Positions 46,730 through 58,707 of a stretch of 64,000 nucleotides of DNA are shown here, piece after piece. This DNA comes from Enterobacter cloacae complex sp. R_G8. Its GTDB lineage: Bacteria; Pseudomonadota; Gammaproteobacteria; Enterobacterales; Enterobacteriaceae. How positions within the stretch are numbered: position 1 is the first letter of the stretch; each line of letters starts with the position of its first letter. Made by a program: the position numbers and the translations under genes. The stretch is taken from positions 2,294,001 through 2,358,000 of the forward strand of contig NZ_CP102246.1 of the NCBI RefSeq assembly GCF_024599795.1. Direction: 5' to 3'. The notes beneath the pieces are model-generated. The model saw only the letters and a program-made list of their open reading frames with translations, ran no database searches and was not told the origin of the DNA.

Positions 46730-47487
46730 TGCGAAATCCCGGGTTTACGGCCTGGCTGGGCATCAAAGGTCATCCCGGTTTTGCGGCGGCTGTCATCGCC
46801 CATCAGCCAGAGATAGAGTGGCATGATATCTGCCGGGGTTTTAAGCTTCTGTGGATCTTCCGTCGGGAAGGCGCTGGCGCGCATTTTGGTTCGCGTTCCG
46901 CCTGGGTTAATGCAGTTCACACGCAGATGACGGCTTTGATACTCTTCCGCCAGCACCTGCATCATCCCTTCGGTCGCGAATTTTGAGACGGCATACGCCC
47001 CCCAGTTTGCGCGACCTTCGCGTCCTACGCTCGAGGAGGTGAACACCAGTGAGCCGGAATGAGAGTTAAGTAATAAAGGAAGCAGTGCCTGGGTCAGGAA
47101 AAACGTTCCGTTGATATTGACCTGCATGACCTGCTGCCAGATCTCAGGATCCTGTTCATCCATTGGGCGAACTTCCCCAAGCAAGCCGGCATTGTGCAGT
47201 ACGCCATCCAGCCGTGGGTAGTGGGTGCTGATACGTTGGGCAAGTTCCTGACATGTTGCGGGTGTGCAGGTGAGCAGATCGAGCGTATACCAGCGGGCGG
47301 AAGTGCCGCCTGCGGCTTCAATCTCCTGAGCCACACCTTTCAGTTTTTCTTCGTTACGGCCAATAAGGATGACGCTTGCGCCATATTCAGCGTACGTGAG
47401 TGCCGCTTCGCGGCCAATTCCATCGCTGGCACCGGTGACAAGAATGATGCGGTTCTGCAGCAGATTTTTTTGCGGTTGATAATGCAC
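46726..47487 (-). CDS. yciK: Short-chain dehydrogenase YciK
   Basis: 253 residues from GTG 47487 (aligned with the E. coli start MHYQPK), with GGGAG upstream. SDR features: TGASDGIG cofactor loop, LHNAG, and YAVSK catalytic Tyr-Lys with Ser in FTSSSVG. The substrate is unknown. It forms an operon with btuR. Confidence 0.93.
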   Translation of the reverse strand: MHYQPQKNLLQNRIILVTGASDGIGREAALTYAEYGASVILIGRNEEKLKGVAQEIEAAGGTSARWYTLDLLTCTPATCQELAQRISTHYPRLDGVLHNAGLLGEVRPMDEQDPEIWQQVMQVNINGTFFLTQALLPLLLNSHSGSLVFTSSSVGREGRANWGAYAVSKFATEGMMQVLAEEYQSRHLRVNCINPGGTRTKMRASAFPTEDPQKLKTPADIMPLYLWLMGDDSRRKTGMTFDAQPGRKPGISQ

Positions 47488-47738
47488 GGTGACTCCCTGG
47501 CGCACAGTAACTTAAAGACGCCTTCATTTATGACTTTTCGGCTTTATGCCCGAATTAGCATGAGAATTCAATCAGTCTACAGGACGCATTGCTGTGAAAT
47601 TAACAATTTGCAAATATTTAAACCAGAATCGGGGGATTCCTGAAGACGGCTCGCAGAGGTAATGTCACGAGCGAGACGCATGGGCAGGGCTGTTGTACAC
47701 TGCCGTGAAAGATTCGTGGTTAAATCAAGGTGGAACGC

Positions 47739-48785
47739 GTGGAATTACTTTCTCAATATGGGTTGTTTTTGGCAAAAATCGCGACGGTGGTGATTGCCAT
47801 TGCGGTGGTTGCCGTTCTGGTTGTCAACCTGACGCAGCGCAAACGTCAGCGTGGTGAGTTACGCATTACCCGCCTGAGCGAACAGTATCAAGAGATGCAG
47901 GAAGAGATGTCGCTGGCTCTGCTTGATAGTCATCAACAGAAACTGTGGCACAAAGCGCAGAAGAAAAAGCATAAACAGGACGCCAAAGCGGCAAAAGCGA
48001 AAGCGAAGCTTAATGCAGCGCAGGAAAAGGCTAAACCACGCGTCTACGTGCTCGATTTTAAAGGCAGTATGGATGCCCATGAAGTTGCCTCCCTGCGTGA
48101 AGAAGTCACCGCTGTGCTTGCCGTGGCTAAACCGCAGGATCAGGTGGTTGTCCGTCTCGAGAGTCCGGGTGGGGTCGTTCATGGTTATGGGCTGGCGGCT
48201 TCGCAGCTACAGCGTCTGCGTGAAAAACAGATCCCGCTGACGGTTGCGGTGGATAAAGTCGCAGCGAGCGGCGGTTATATGATGGCCTGCGTGGCGGATA
48301 AAATTGTCGCGGCGCCGTTTTCTATTATTGGCTCCATCGGCGTGGTGGCGCAAATCCCGAACTTTAACCGCTTCCTGAAAAGCAAAGAGATCGACATTGA
48401 ATTACATACGGCGGGTCAGTACAAACGAACCCTGACGCTGCTGGGGGAGAACACGGAAGAAGGACGTCAGAAATTCCGTGAAGATCTCAATGAAACCCAT
48501 CACCTCTTTAAAGACTTTGTGCACCGTATGCGCCCGGCGCTTGATATTGAGCAGGTGGCAACAGGTGAGCACTGGTACGGTACGCAGGCGCAGGAAAAAG
48601 GACTGGTGGATGAAGTGGGCACCAGTGACGACCTGCTGTTGAATCTGATGGAAGGGCGTGAACTGGTTGGCGTGCGCTTTACCCAGCGTAAGCGACTGCT
48701 TGAACGCTTTACGAATAGCGCGGCGGAAAGCGCGGATCGCCTGCTGCTCCGCTGGTTGCAACGCGGACAAAAACCGTTGCTGTAA
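47739..48785 (+). CDS. sohB: S49-family inner-membrane protease SohB
   Basis: 348 residues from GTG 47739 (start equivalent to MELLSEYG); GTG 47730 is an alternative but lies in the AAGGTGG ribosome-binding site. A single N-terminal transmembrane helix, a Lys/Ala-rich linker, then the protease domain with catalytic Ser in VAASGGYMMA and the family Lys in the IGVVAQ to TLTLLGE region. Confidence 0.95.
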   Translation: MELLSQYGLFLAKIATVVIAIAVVAVLVVNLTQRKRQRGELRITRLSEQYQEMQEEMSLALLDSHQQKLWHKAQKKKHKQDAKAAKAKAKLNAAQEKAKPRVYVLDFKGSMDAHEVASLREEVTAVLAVAKPQDQVVVRLESPGGVVHGYGLAASQLQRLREKQIPLTVAVDKVAASGGYMMACVADKIVAAPFSIIGSIGVVAQIPNFNRFLKSKEIDIELHTAGQYKRTLTLLGENTEEGRQKFREDLNETHHLFKDFVHRMRPALDIEQVATGEHWYGTQAQEKGLVDEVGTSDDLLLNLMEGRELVGVRFTQRKRLLERFTNSAAESADRLLLRWLQRGQKPLL

Positions 48786-48788
48786 ACA

Positions 48789-48818
48789 AAAACGCGAGGC
48801 CAGTGCCTCGCGTTTTAC
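48789..48818. terminator. Bidirectional sohB/yciN terminator
   Basis: AAAACGCGAGGC and GCCTCGCGTTTT with a CAGT loop. Confidence 0.9.
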
Positions 48819-48819
48819 G

Positions 48820-49071
48820 TTAATCGACCAGGTGATATTTCTCTGAAAGCGTGTGCGCCAGGTATTTAAACATATTGAATACGGCGGTGCTTTTCGGGGT
48901 AGGTAACCCTTGTTCGTCAAGGAAGTATTCGCCGCTGAATACCAGCACGCCGTTACGTTGTTCCACGCCGGTCGCTTCAATGCCCGCCAGGGTGTCTTCA
49001 TGGTCACGAATCAGCTTATTTGCTTCGATAAGCAGTGAGGCTCGATCAATCGGTTGGGTTGTATTCTGCAT
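48820..49071 (-). CDS. yciN: DUF2498 protein YciN
   Basis: 83 residues from ATG 49071 with a strong AAGGAGTGGATT; equals E. coli YciN in length and ends SEKYHLVD. It is acidic and small; function unknown. The frame is open upstream to 49188 without homology. Confidence 0.93.
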   Translation of the reverse strand: MQNTTQPIDRASLLIEANKLIRDHEDTLAGIEATGVEQRNGVLVFSGEYFLDEQGLPTPKSTAVFNMFKYLAHTLSEKYHLVD

Positions 49072-49470
49072 AATCCACTCCTTAAACAGTGACAATAGTC
49101 TACGCCCGGGGCGCTTTGGGGGCAAATTTTCCCTGTAATGTGAGGGGGTAAGGCGCGGTGACCTGGCTGGCGGGATTTGCTTTTGCATGCTAATAAAGTT
49201 GCGTAACGAATTTTATCAGGTAGAGTGTGCGCTTTCGTCATTCTGGCAACAGAATTGCTTGACATTCAAGCGGGAATTCGTCACGAATTACATCCGATGT
49301 GAGAAAAATACCCGATAACTCAATCACCTGGGCGTTAACGCTTTGACGTTCAGTAAGACAAAGGGGTTGATATCCCCTGACGCAGTCGCAATATCAATGG
49401 CTCGTCGTCAGCGGAAGGGAAATCAACATGCGGCGTATTCCTGGAAGAATTAAATTAGGTAAAGGTGAAT
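49072..49470. other. yciN-topA intergenic region
   Basis: About 400 bp between divergent genes, containing the topA promoters (topA is supercoiling-controlled in E. coli). Visible: a palindrome AATTCGT-C-ACGAATT at 49275-49289, a small GGGG/CCCC hairpin near 49362-49376, and a possible 16-codon uORF (49428-49478) with AAGGGA upstream that overlaps the topA start. Confidence 0.5.
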
Positions 49471-49478
49471 ATGGGTAA
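49428..49478 (+). other. Possible upstream ORF overlapping the topA start
   Basis: ATG 49428 preceded by AAGGGA; 16 codons ([16 protein letters not shown]) to TAA 49476-49478, overlapping the topA ATG at 49471 in another frame. Translation is not shown. Confidence 0.25.
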
Positions 49479-52068
49479 AGCTCTCGTCATCGTTGAGTCC
49501 CCGGCAAAAGCCAAAACGATCAATAAGTATCTGGGTAATGACTACGTGGTTAAGTCCAGCGTCGGTCACATCCGCGATTTGCCGACCAGTGGCTCAGCCA
49601 GCAAAAAGAGCGCAGACTCTACCTCCACCAAAGGGGCTAAAAAGCCTAAAAAGGATGAACGTAGCGCGCTTGTCAACCGCATGGGTGTTAACCCATGGCA
49701 TAACTGGGATGCACACTATGAAGTGCTGCCCGGCAAAGAAAAAGTCGTTAACGAGCTGAAGCAGCTTGCTGAAAAAGCAGACCACATCTATCTCGCAACC
49801 GACCTTGACCGCGAAGGGGAAGCCATTGCCTGGCACCTGCGGGAAGTGATCGGGGGTGATGACAAACGCTACAGCCGTGTAGTGTTTAACGAAATTACGA
49901 AGAATGCGATTCGTCAGGCGTTTGAGAAGCCGGGTGAACTGAACATTGACCGTGTTAACGCGCAGCAGGCACGCCGTTTCATGGACCGCGTTGTGGGCTA
50001 CATGGTTTCTCCACTGCTGTGGAAAAAGATTGCCCGCGGCCTGTCCGCAGGGCGTGTGCAGTCCGTTGCCGTGCGTCTTGTTGTTGAGCGTGAGCGTGAA
50101 ATTAAAGCCTTCGTCCCGGAAGAGTTCTGGGAAGTGGATGCCAATGTCACCACGCCAGGCGGAGATGCACTGCCGCTGCAGGTGAGTCATCAGAATGACA
50201 AACCGTTCCGTCCAGAAAACCGTGACCAGACCATGGCTGCCGTGGCGCTGCTGGAAAAAGCACGCTATCAGGTTCTTGAGCGTGAAGACAAACCGACCAG
50301 CAGCAAACCTGGCGCGCCGTTTATTACGTCTACGCTGCAACAGGCGGCGAGCACGCGCCTGGGTTATGGCGTGAAGAAAACCATGATGATGGCCCAGCGT
50401 CTCTATGAGGCTGGTTATATCACCTACATGCGTACTGACTCGACTAACCTGAGTCAGGATGCCGTCAACATGGTGCGCGGCTACATCAGTGACAACTTCG
50501 GCAAGAAATACCTGCCAGCGAGTGAAAACCAGTACGCCAGCAAGGAGAACTCACAGGAAGCGCACGAAGCGATTCGTCCTTCTGACGTCTCCGTGTTAGC
50601 CGAATCGCTGAAAGATATGGAAGCGGATGCCCAGAAGCTGTATCAGCTCATCTGGCGTCAGTTCGTGGCCTGTCAGATGACGCCTGCACAGTATGACTCC
50701 ACCACGCTGACTGTAGGCGCGGGTGATTTCCGCCTGAAAGCGCGTGGCCGTATCCTGCGCTTCGATGGCTGGACGAAAGTGATGCCCGCCCTGCGTAAAG
50801 GCGACGAAGACAGAACGCTGCCTGCGGTAAACAAAGGGGATGAGCTCTCTCTGGTCGACCTCGTGCCTGCCCAGCACTTCACCAAGCCGCCTGCGCGTTT
50901 CAGCGAAGCGTCTCTGGTTAAAGAGCTGGAAAAACGCGGTATTGGCCGTCCGTCCACCTATGCGTCGATTATTTCGACCATTCAGGACCGCGGTTACGTT
51001 CGTGTTGAAAACCGTCGTTTCTATGCGGAAAAAATGGGCGAGATCGTCACTGACCGCCTGGAAGCCAACTTCCGCGAACTGATGAACTACGACTTCACCG
51101 CGCAAATGGAGGACAGCCTCGATCAGGTTGCCAGCCACCAGGCTGAGTGGAAAAAGGTTCTCGACAGCTTCTTCAGCGACTTTACCAACCAGCTTGAAAA
51201 AGCCGAAAAAGACCCTGAAGAGGGCGGCATGCTGCCGAATCAGATGGTCCTGACCAGCATCGACTGCCCAACCTGCGGCCGTAAAATGGGGATCCGTACT
51301 GCGACCACGGGCGTTTTCCTGGGTTGTTCTGGTTACGCGCTGCCGCCGAAAGAACGCTGCAAAACCACCATTAACCTGGTACCTGAGAACGAAGTGCTCA
51401 ACGTGCTGGAAGGTGATGATGCGGAAACCAACGCCCTGCGTGCCAAACGTCGCTGTAAGAAATGCGGCACCGCGATGGACAGCTACCTCATCGATCCAAA
51501 ACGTAAATTGCACGTCTGCGGTAATAACCCGACCTGTGATGGATATGAGATCGAAGAGGGTGAGTTCCGCATTAAAGGCTACGATGGCCCGATCGTTGAG
51601 TGTGAGAAGTGCGGCTCTGAAATGCACCTGAAAATGGGGCGCTTCGGTAAGTACATGGCCTGTACCAACGACGAGTGTAAGAATACGCGTAAAATCCTGC
51701 GTAACGGTGAAGTCGCGCCGCCGAAGGAAGATCCGGTTCCGCTGCCAGAGTTGCCGTGCGAGAAGTCCGACGCTTACTTCGTGCTGCGTGATGGTGCTGC
51801 CGGCGTGTTCCTGGCGGCAAACACCTTCCCGAAATCGCGCGAAACCCGTGCGCCACTGGTGGAAGAGTTGTACCGTTTCCGCGACCGCCTGCCTGAGAAA
51901 CTGCGCTATCTGGCCGATGCGCCACAGCAGGATCCGGAAGGCAATAAAACCGTTGTGCGTTTTAGCCGTAAAACGAAGCAGCAGTATGTTGCGGCGGAGA
52001 AAGAGGGTAAGGCAACCGGCTGGTCAGCATTCTTTGTTGATGGCAAATGGGTTGAAGGCAAGAAATAA
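49471..52068 (+). CDS. topA: DNA topoisomerase I
   Basis: Relaxes negative supercoils. 865 residues from ATG 49471 with AAGGTGA before it. Toprim domain with [11 protein letters not shown], catalytic Tyr in [14 protein letters not shown], and the C-terminal zinc-ribbon repeats with tetracysteine modules (CPTCGRK, CKKCGT, CEKCGS). A GTG 6 bp upstream is in frame but less well placed. Confidence 0.98.
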   Translation: MGKALVIVESPAKAKTINKYLGNDYVVKSSVGHIRDLPTSGSASKKSADSTSTKGAKKPKKDERSALVNRMGVNPWHNWDAHYEVLPGKEKVVNELKQLAEKADHIYLATDLDREGEAIAWHLREVIGGDDKRYSRVVFNEITKNAIRQAFEKPGELNIDRVNAQQARRFMDRVVGYMVSPLLWKKIARGLSAGRVQSVAVRLVVEREREIKAFVPEEFWEVDANVTTPGGDALPLQVSHQNDKPFRPENRDQTMAAVALLEKARYQVLEREDKPTSSKPGAPFITSTLQQAASTRLGYGVKKTMMMAQRLYEAGYITYMRTDSTNLSQDAVNMVRGYISDNFGKKYLPASENQYASKENSQEAHEAIRPSDVSVLAESLKDMEADAQKLYQLIWRQFVACQMTPAQYDSTTLTVGAGDFRLKARGRILRFDGWTKVMPALRKGDEDRTLPAVNKGDELSLVDLVPAQHFTKPPARFSEASLVKELEKRGIGRPSTYASIISTIQDRGYVRVENRRFYAEKMGEIVTDRLEANFRELMNYDFTAQMEDSLDQVASHQAEWKKVLDSFFSDFTNQLEKAEKDPEEGGMLPNQMVLTSIDCPTCGRKMGIRTATTGVFLGCSGYALPPKERCKTTINLVPENEVLNVLEGDDAETNALRAKRRCKKCGTAMDSYLIDPKRKLHVCGNNPTCDGYEIEEGEFRIKGYDGPIVECEKCGSEMHLKMGRFGKYMACTNDECKNTRKILRNGEVAPPKEDPVPLPELPCEKSDAYFVLRDGAAGVFLAANTFPKSRETRAPLVEELYRFRDRLPEKLRYLADAPQQDPEGNKTVVRFSRKTKQQYVAAEKEGKATGWSAFFVDGKWVEGKK

Positions 52069-52094
52069 TCTTTCCTTACCGTAACTTACCTGTT

Positions 52095-52121
52095 AAAGGG
52101 CCGGGCTTCCGGCCCTTTTTT
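52095..52121 (+). terminator. topA terminator
   Basis: AAAGGGCCGG and CCGGCCCTTT with a GCTT loop and a T run. Confidence 0.93.
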
Positions 52122-52240
52122 ATTACCTTGTTATTATTTTTTGTTCCGTACTATACAGTCAGGCTATAAATGATATAGTGGTTATAGTTAACCCTTTTCT
52201 TATTATCAAATCGTCTTAAGCGATTGACCGCGTGCGCTAA

Positions 52241-53230
<990 letters not shown>

Positions 53231-53237
53231 TCACTCC

Positions 53238-53266
53238 CGGTATCTTTCCCTCCAGGAAAGATACCG
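53238..53266 (+). other. Perfect hairpin downstream of cysB
   Basis: Twelve-base arms CGGTATCTTTCC and GGAAAGATACCG, 5-base loop, 7 bp after the cysB stop. No T run, so more likely a 3'-end stabiliser or Rho-dependent boundary. Confidence 0.6.
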
Positions 53267-53567
53267 AAATAACCTCTCAAAGCTAAATTAGAATTATCAT
53301 CATCTGCAGTTTCCTGCCATATAATGTCATTAACCATTTAATCAGTAAGGTTATAATGTCGTGAATTGGCGACAAAAGTAGAACTAATTTTTAGCTTCGC
53401 AAATATTTCCTTTCAAATATTTATTTCTGGTCAAAAGAATGAATATTTCCCATCAATAGATACGTAAATTCACTGGCTTTTCGGCTAAAGTTTCTTTAGG
53501 ATTTATCTCAACAGATGATTAATTGTACCAATTGTTTGGTCTCTAAATGATAAGCGATATCGATTGT
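53267..53567. other. cysB-ymiA intergenic region
   Basis: AT-rich 300 bp with no ORF or RNA gene that I can recognise. It should hold the promoter of the ymiA-yciX unit. Confidence 0.5.
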
Positions 53568-53708
53568 ATGAGGTTAGCAATGCCTTCAGGAAGTGAAGAA
53601 CCGCAAAGGGATCCAGCGCTCAAGCGTAAAGCCTGGCTGGCGGTCTTTCTCGTCTCCGCCCTGTTTTGGGTGGTGGTTGCTCTCCTGGCCTGGAACTATT
53701 GGGGTTGA
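53568..53708 (+). CDS. ymiA: Small membrane protein YmiA
   Basis: 46 residues from ATG 53568 (MRLAMPSGSEEPQRD), similar end to end to E. coli YmiA. A basic-acidic head is followed by one transmembrane helix (AWLAVFLVSALFWVVVALLA). A second ATG at 53580 would give 42 residues. yciX starts 2 bp after its stop. Confidence 0.85.
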   Translation: MRLAMPSGSEEPQRDPALKRKAWLAVFLVSALFWVVVALLAWNYWG

Positions 53709-53710
53709 AT

Positions 53711-53881
53711 ATGGCAGTGACGGTACGTACAGAAACAGTTAAACAGATGTGTCAGCTTCGTGACAGCGGCCACAAAGTGCGCAAAGCACCTGCCACTGCC
53801 GTACCCGCGTCCTGGAAACTGACGCCGCAGCAGCAAGCGTTTATTGATGTGTTCGCAGAAGACGAACCCAAAAAACAATAA
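53711..53881 (+). CDS. yciX: Small protein YciX
   Basis: 56 residues from ATG 53711, with GGGG 6 bp upstream inside the end of ymiA, so translation is probably coupled. Basic N-terminal half, then LTPQQQAFIDVFAEDEP. Function unknown; assigned by position and recalled similarity. Confidence 0.75.
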   Translation: MAVTVRTETVKQMCQLRDSGHKVRKAPATAVPASWKLTPQQQAFIDVFAEDEPKKQ

Positions 53882-54015
53882 TTTAGTAAATTGCGTAATG
53901 ATGCAAATAGTCTGAATAACGGCTCAATGCTTTTGTACTCTTTAATAAATACACATCAGCAATATTGAACTGAGGACAGACCTCGGAACCTTTAATAATA
54001 ATGCCTGGTGTCCCT

Positions 54016-54117
54016 ATGATGAATAACATGATGTCTATGAAATACTGGTCATGGCTCGGCGTTTTTTCCGCGTCGATTCTGTTCTGGTCTCAGCTTATCT
54101 GGCTGGCCTTCCACTAA
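54016..54117 (+). CDS. ymiC: Small membrane protein YmiC
   Basis: 33 residues from ATG 54016 (or 32 from 54019), MMNNMMSMKYWSW then a single hydrophobic helix and LIWLAFH. It resembles E. coli YmiC and lies, as there, just upstream of acnA. The ribosome-binding site is weak (GGTG). A terminator follows. Confidence 0.78.
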   Translation: MMNNMMSMKYWSWLGVFSASILFWSQLIWLAFH

Positions 54118-54122
54118 ATCGT

Positions 54123-54148
54123 AAAACCTCGCTTCGGCGGGGTTTTTT
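54123..54148 (+). terminator. ymiC terminator
   Basis: AAACCTCGC and GCGGGGTTT (one U-G pair) with a TTCG-type loop and T6. Confidence 0.85.
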
Positions 54149-54282
54149 GTTTTACCCCCTGAACGGGAACATTCCTGGATTTATCATTTCGGGTTGTTAT
54201 CAAAACGTTACGACATCTTTGTGTTATCTTTAATTACAGCCCTGATGATTGTCAGGACATCTCTGTAATTAAGGAGGAGCTT

Positions 54283-56958
54283 ATGTCGGTAACCCTACGC
54301 GAAGCCAGTAAGGACACATTACAGGCAGAAAATAAAACCTGGCACTACTACAGCCTGCCGCTGGCAGCCAGGACGCTTGGGGACATTTCGCGTTTACCCA
54401 AGTCCTTGAAAGTTTTACTGGAAAATCTTTTACGCTGGCAGGATGGTGATTCTGTCACCCTTGAGGATATCCAGGCGCTGGCAGGATGGCTTAAGCATGC
54501 CCATGCTGACAGAGAAATTGCCTATCGACCAGCAAGGGTCCTGATGCAGGACTTTACCGGGGTACCTGCCGTGGTTGACTTAGCGGCAATGCGTGAAGCG
54601 GTGAAGCGCCTTGGTGGCGATACGGCAAAAGTGAATCCGCTTTCTCCCGTTGATCTCGTTATCGACCACTCTGTCACCGTGGACCACTTCGGTGACGACG
54701 ATGCCTTTGGCGAAAACGTGCGTCTGGAGATGGAGCGTAACCACGAACGCTACGTCTTCCTCAAATGGGGGCAGCAGGCCTTTAGCCGCTTTAGCGTCGT
54801 TCCACCCGGTACGGGGATCTGCCATCAGGTGAATCTTGAATACCTGGGCAAAGCGGTCTGGAGTGAATTGCAGGATAAAGAGTGGGTGGCCTATCCGGAT
54901 ACCCTGGTGGGCACCGATTCGCACACCACCATGATTAACGGCCTGGGCGTTCTGGGCTGGGGCGTTGGCGGGATCGAAGCCGAAGCCGCCATGCTCGGCC
55001 AGCCGGTATCGATGCTGATCCCTGATGTGGTGGGCTTTAAGCTTACCGGCAAACTGTCGGAAGGCATTACCGCCACCGACCTGGTACTGACCGTTACGCA
55101 GATGCTGCGTAAGCATGGCGTGGTAGGGAAATTTGTCGAATTCTACGGTGACGGGCTGGATTCATTGCCGCTTGCTGACCGTGCCACCATCGCCAATATG
55201 GCGCCGGAGTATGGTGCTACCTGCGGCTTTTTCCCTATCGATAATGTCACGCTCGAATACATGCGCCTGAGTGGCCGCAGCGAAGAGCAGGTGGCACTGG
55301 TTGAGGCGTATACCAAAGCGCAGGGGATGTGGCGCAATCCCGGCGATGAACCGGTATTTACCAGCACACTTGAACTGGATATGGGCTCCGTCGAGGCAAG
55401 CCTGGCAGGGCCAAAACGTCCACAGGATCGGGTTGCGTTGACGGACGTACCGAAAGCCTTTGCCGCCAGTAATGAACTGGAGGTCAACACGGCGAAAAAA
55501 GATCACCGCCCAATCGATTATGTCATGAACGGACATCAGTATCAGCTTCCGGATGGTGCGGTTGTCATTGCAGCCATCACCTCCTGTACAAACACGTCGA
55601 ACCCCAGCGTACTGATGGCGGCCGGTCTCCTGGCGAAGAAAGCGGTAGAGCTGGGGCTGAAACCGCAGCCGTGGGTAAAAGCCTCTCTGGCGCCGGGCTC
55701 CAAAGTGGTTTCAGATTACCTGGCTCAGGCCAAATTAACACCGTATCTGGATGAACTGGGCTTTAACCTGGTAGGGTACGGCTGTACCACCTGCATAGGT
55801 AACTCTGGCCCGCTACCTGAACCGATTGAAATGGCCATCAAGCAGGGCGATCTCACCGTCGGGGCCGTCCTTTCCGGTAACCGTAACTTTGAAGGTCGAA
55901 TTCATCCGCTGGTCAAGACCAACTGGCTGGCGTCTCCACCGCTGGTTGTGGCATACGCTCTGGCCGGGAATATGAATATCAACCTGGTCACCGATCCGAT
56001 TGGCCACGATCGCAAGAATGATCCAGTCTATCTGAAGGATATCTGGCCGTCTGCCCGGGAAATTGCATTGGCCGTAGAGAAAGTTTCTACCGAAATGTTC
56101 CGCAAAGAGTATGCGGAGGTGTTTGAAGGTACGCCGGAATGGAAGGCCATCGACGTCGTGGGTTCAGACACCTACGACTGGCAGGATGATTCGACCTATA
56201 TCCGCCTGTCGCCGTTCTTCGATGAGATGCTCGCTGAACCTGCGCCGCTGAAAGATATTCACGGCGCGCGCATTCTGGCGATGCTGGGAGACTCCGTCAC
56301 CACGGACCACATCTCGCCTGCAGGAAGCATCAAAGCCGACAGTCCCGCTGGCCGTTATCTGCAGAGCCGGGGCGTGGAGCGCCGGGATTTCAACTCCTAC
56401 GGCTCACGTCGTGGTAACCATGAAGTGATGATGCGCGGCACGTTTGCCAATATCCGTATCCGCAATGAAATGGTGCCGGGAGTGGAAGGGGGCATGACGC
56501 GTCATTTGCCGGGCAGTGAAGTGATCTCAATTTATGACGCGGCCGTCAAATACCAGCATGAAGGCACGCCGCTGGCGGTGATTGCCGGTAAAGAATACGG
56601 TTCCGGCTCCAGCCGTGACTGGGCGGCGAAAGGCCCGCGTCTGCTTGGCGTTCGCGTTGTCATTGCCGAATCGTTTGAACGTATTCACCGTTCAAACCTG
56701 ATTGGGATGGGGATCCTGCCGCTTGAGTTCCCGCAGGGCGTCACCCGCAAAACGTTGGGCCTCACCGGGGAAGAGCAGATTGACATCAGCGGCCTGCAAA
56801 CCTTGCAACCGGGTAAAACGGTGCCAGTAAAATTAACGCGTGCAGACGGTAAAACAGAGGTGCTCGAATGCGGGTGCCGCATTGATACGGCAACAGAGCT
56901 TACCTATTACCAGAACGACGGCATTTTACATTACGTGATTCGTAAGATGCTGGATTGA
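54283..56958 (+). CDS. acnA: Aconitate hydratase A
   Basis: Citrate-isocitrate isomerisation, the stress-inducible aconitase. 891 residues as in E. coli. [4Fe-4S] ligands lie in [13 protein letters not shown] and [13 protein letters not shown]. The C-terminal swivel domain has [16 protein letters not shown]. An AAGGAGGAGC ribosome-binding site is strong. In E. coli it is controlled by SoxRS, Fur and RpoS. Confidence 0.98.
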   Translation: MSVTLREASKDTLQAENKTWHYYSLPLAARTLGDISRLPKSLKVLLENLLRWQDGDSVTLEDIQALAGWLKHAHADREIAYRPARVLMQDFTGVPAVVDLAAMREAVKRLGGDTAKVNPLSPVDLVIDHSVTVDHFGDDDAFGENVRLEMERNHERYVFLKWGQQAFSRFSVVPPGTGICHQVNLEYLGKAVWSELQDKEWVAYPDTLVGTDSHTTMINGLGVLGWGVGGIEAEAAMLGQPVSMLIPDVVGFKLTGKLSEGITATDLVLTVTQMLRKHGVVGKFVEFYGDGLDSLPLADRATIANMAPEYGATCGFFPIDNVTLEYMRLSGRSEEQVALVEAYTKAQGMWRNPGDEPVFTSTLELDMGSVEASLAGPKRPQDRVALTDVPKAFAASNELEVNTAKKDHRPIDYVMNGHQYQLPDGAVVIAAITSCTNTSNPSVLMAAGLLAKKAVELGLKPQPWVKASLAPGSKVVSDYLAQAKLTPYLDELGFNLVGYGCTTCIGNSGPLPEPIEMAIKQGDLTVGAVLSGNRNFEGRIHPLVKTNWLASPPLVVAYALAGNMNINLVTDPIGHDRKNDPVYLKDIWPSAREIALAVEKVSTEMFRKEYAEVFEGTPEWKAIDVVGSDTYDWQDDSTYIRLSPFFDEMLAEPAPLKDIHGARILAMLGDSVTTDHISPAGSIKADSPAGRYLQSRGVERRDFNSYGSRRGNHEVMMRGTFANIRIRNEMVPGVEGGMTRHLPGSEVISIYDAAVKYQHEGTPLAVIAGKEYGSGSSRDWAAKGPRLLGVRVVIAESFERIHRSNLIGMGILPLEFPQGVTRKTLGLTGEEQIDISGLQTLQPGKTVPVKLTRADGKTEVLECGCRIDTATELTYYQNDGILHYVIRKMLD

Positions 56959-56966
56959 TGAAACCA

Positions 56967-56993
56967 GCCCGGTACGCGAGCGCGTGGCCGGGC
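56967..56993. terminator. acnA/ribA convergent hairpin
   Basis: GCCCGG plus ACGCG pair with CGCGT plus CCGGGC around a 2-base loop, between convergent acnA and ribA. No long T run on either strand. Confidence 0.6.
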
Positions 56994-57002
56994 ATTTCGC
57001 GA

Positions 57003-57593
57003 TCACTCGCTCAGCAGATGCCCCATTTTGGCGGCTTTGGTATCGAGGTAGTGCGCGTTTTTCGGGTTACGTCCCACGATAAGCGGTACACGCTCAACGA
57101 TATTGATCCCCGCCTCGGTCAGAATTTCGACCTTTTTCGGGTTATTGGTCAGCAGTCGCACTTCATCCACGCCCAGCAGCTTGAACATATCCGCACACAG
57201 CGTGAAATCACGCTCATCGGCGGCAAAGCCAAGCTGGTGATTCGCTTCCACCGTATCGTAACCCTGATCCTGCAGTGCGTAGGCGCGGATTTTATTCAGC
57301 AGGCCAATATTACGCCCTTCCTGGCGGTGATAAAGCAGCACGCCACGGCCTTCTTCGGCAATATGAGAGAGTGCTGCTTCCAGCTGGAAACCGCAATCAC
57401 AGCGCAGGCTGAACAACGCATCGCCGGTCAAACATTCCGAATGAACGCGAGACAGTACCGGGGTCTGCCCTGAAATGTCGCCATACACCAGGGCGACGTG
57501 ATCTTGTCCGGTAGCCAGTTCTTCAAATCCCACCATCAGGAAATCGCCCCATGGGGTTGGCAGTTTGGCTTCTGCCACACGTTTAAGCTGCAT
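57003..57593 (-). CDS. ribA: GTP cyclohydrolase II
   Basis: First step of riboflavin synthesis from GTP. 196 residues from ATG 57593 ([16 protein letters not shown]), with GGAG upstream. Zinc ligands C54, C65 and C67 are in [19 protein letters not shown], with the catalytic [10 protein letters not shown] following. Confidence 0.97.
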   Translation of the reverse strand: MQLKRVAEAKLPTPWGDFLMVGFEELATGQDHVALVYGDISGQTPVLSRVHSECLTGDALFSLRCDCGFQLEAALSHIAEEGRGVLLYHRQEGRNIGLLNKIRAYALQDQGYDTVEANHQLGFAADERDFTLCADMFKLLGVDEVRLLTNNPKKVEILTEAGINIVERVPLIVGRNPKNAHYLDTKAAKMGHLLSE

Positions 57594-57791
57594 GTGATTC
57601 TCCAGAGTAGGCTGACACCTTTCGTGTCTTTCGCCTGTTTTTGCTTTCTGTATCCGTTCATTTTGCCACAAGCTCAGCGAGTTCGCCTAATGGCTGCCAT
57701 GCTATACGAACGTTAAACGCACGATCCGACATATCCACCCATCGGATGAATTTCAGTTATGATTGTGATGCTTAGCGAAAAAGGAGAAGAC

Positions 57792-58559
57792 ATGCTTTCA
57801 ATCGCCAGACGAACGGCAGCAGGTGCAGCCCTATTACTGATTATGCCACTGGCCGTATGGGTATCAGGCTGGATGTGGCAGCCCGGGCAAAACGCCATGT
57901 GGCTGAAAATCTTATACTGGACAACAGAGACCGTTACCCAACCCTGGGGCATCATTACTCATGTATTGCTTTGCGCCTGGTTTTTGTGGTGCCTGCGCTT
58001 TCGTCTACGCGCAGCGCTGGTGCTCTTTGCTATCCTCGGTGGGGCGATTCTGGTAGGCCAGGGGGTGAAATCCTGGGTGAAAGATCATGTCCAGGAACCG
58101 CGTCCTTTTGTGGTCTGGCTGGAAAAAACGCATCATGTTCCGGTGAATGAGTTCTACAATTTAAAACGTAAAGATCGTGGTGCGCTGGTGAAAGAACAGC
58201 TTGCGGAACAGCAGGATATCCCGAAATTCTTACGTAAGCACTGGCAAAAAGAGACCGGCTTTGCGTTTCCATCCGGACACACCATGTTTGCCGCCAGTTG
58301 GGCACTTCTGGGTGTCGGGCTGCTGTGGCCGCGGCGTCGTACGGTGACTATCGCCATTTTGCTGGTCTGGGCGACGGGAGTGATGGGCAGCCGTTTACTG
58401 CTGGGCATGCACTGGCCACGTGATTTAGTGGTGGCGACGCTCATTTCATGGCTGCTGGTGACCCTGGCAACCTGGCTTGCTGAACGGCTCTGCGGTCCGT
58501 TAACGCCGCCGCCGGAAGAGAGAGAAGAGATCGCCGAAAGGGAGCACAGCGGCGTCTGA
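57792..58559 (+). CDS. pgpB: Phosphatidylglycerophosphatase B / undecaprenyl-PP phosphatase
   Basis: 255 residues from ATG 57792 behind AAGGAGAAG. Six transmembrane helices and the PAP2 motifs KDHVQEPRP, FPSGHTMFA and SRLLLGMHWPRD. Dephosphorylates PGP and C55-PP. Confidence 0.96.
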   Translation: MLSIARRTAAGAALLLIMPLAVWVSGWMWQPGQNAMWLKILYWTTETVTQPWGIITHVLLCAWFLWCLRFRLRAALVLFAILGGAILVGQGVKSWVKDHVQEPRPFVVWLEKTHHVPVNEFYNLKRKDRGALVKEQLAEQQDIPKFLRKHWQKETGFAFPSGHTMFAASWALLGVGLLWPRRRTVTIAILLVWATGVMGSRLLLGMHWPRDLVVATLISWLLVTLATWLAERLCGPLTPPPEEREEIAEREHSGV

Positions 58560-58707
58560 TGGTTGATTTTGCGCATTTTGCTCATAAATCCATGACTGGC
58601 GCGTCACTTTTTCCGTTTCGCGCCCGTCGCTAAAATGGTAGTTTATAAGGCTGATTGCGGTGAGTTGAACACACTTTATTCGCTTGAACCACATAACGGG
58701 AAGTAAT

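Noticed and set aside
50596..51627. 343-codon open frame opposite topA
   Set aside because: Shadow of topA; no homology recognised.
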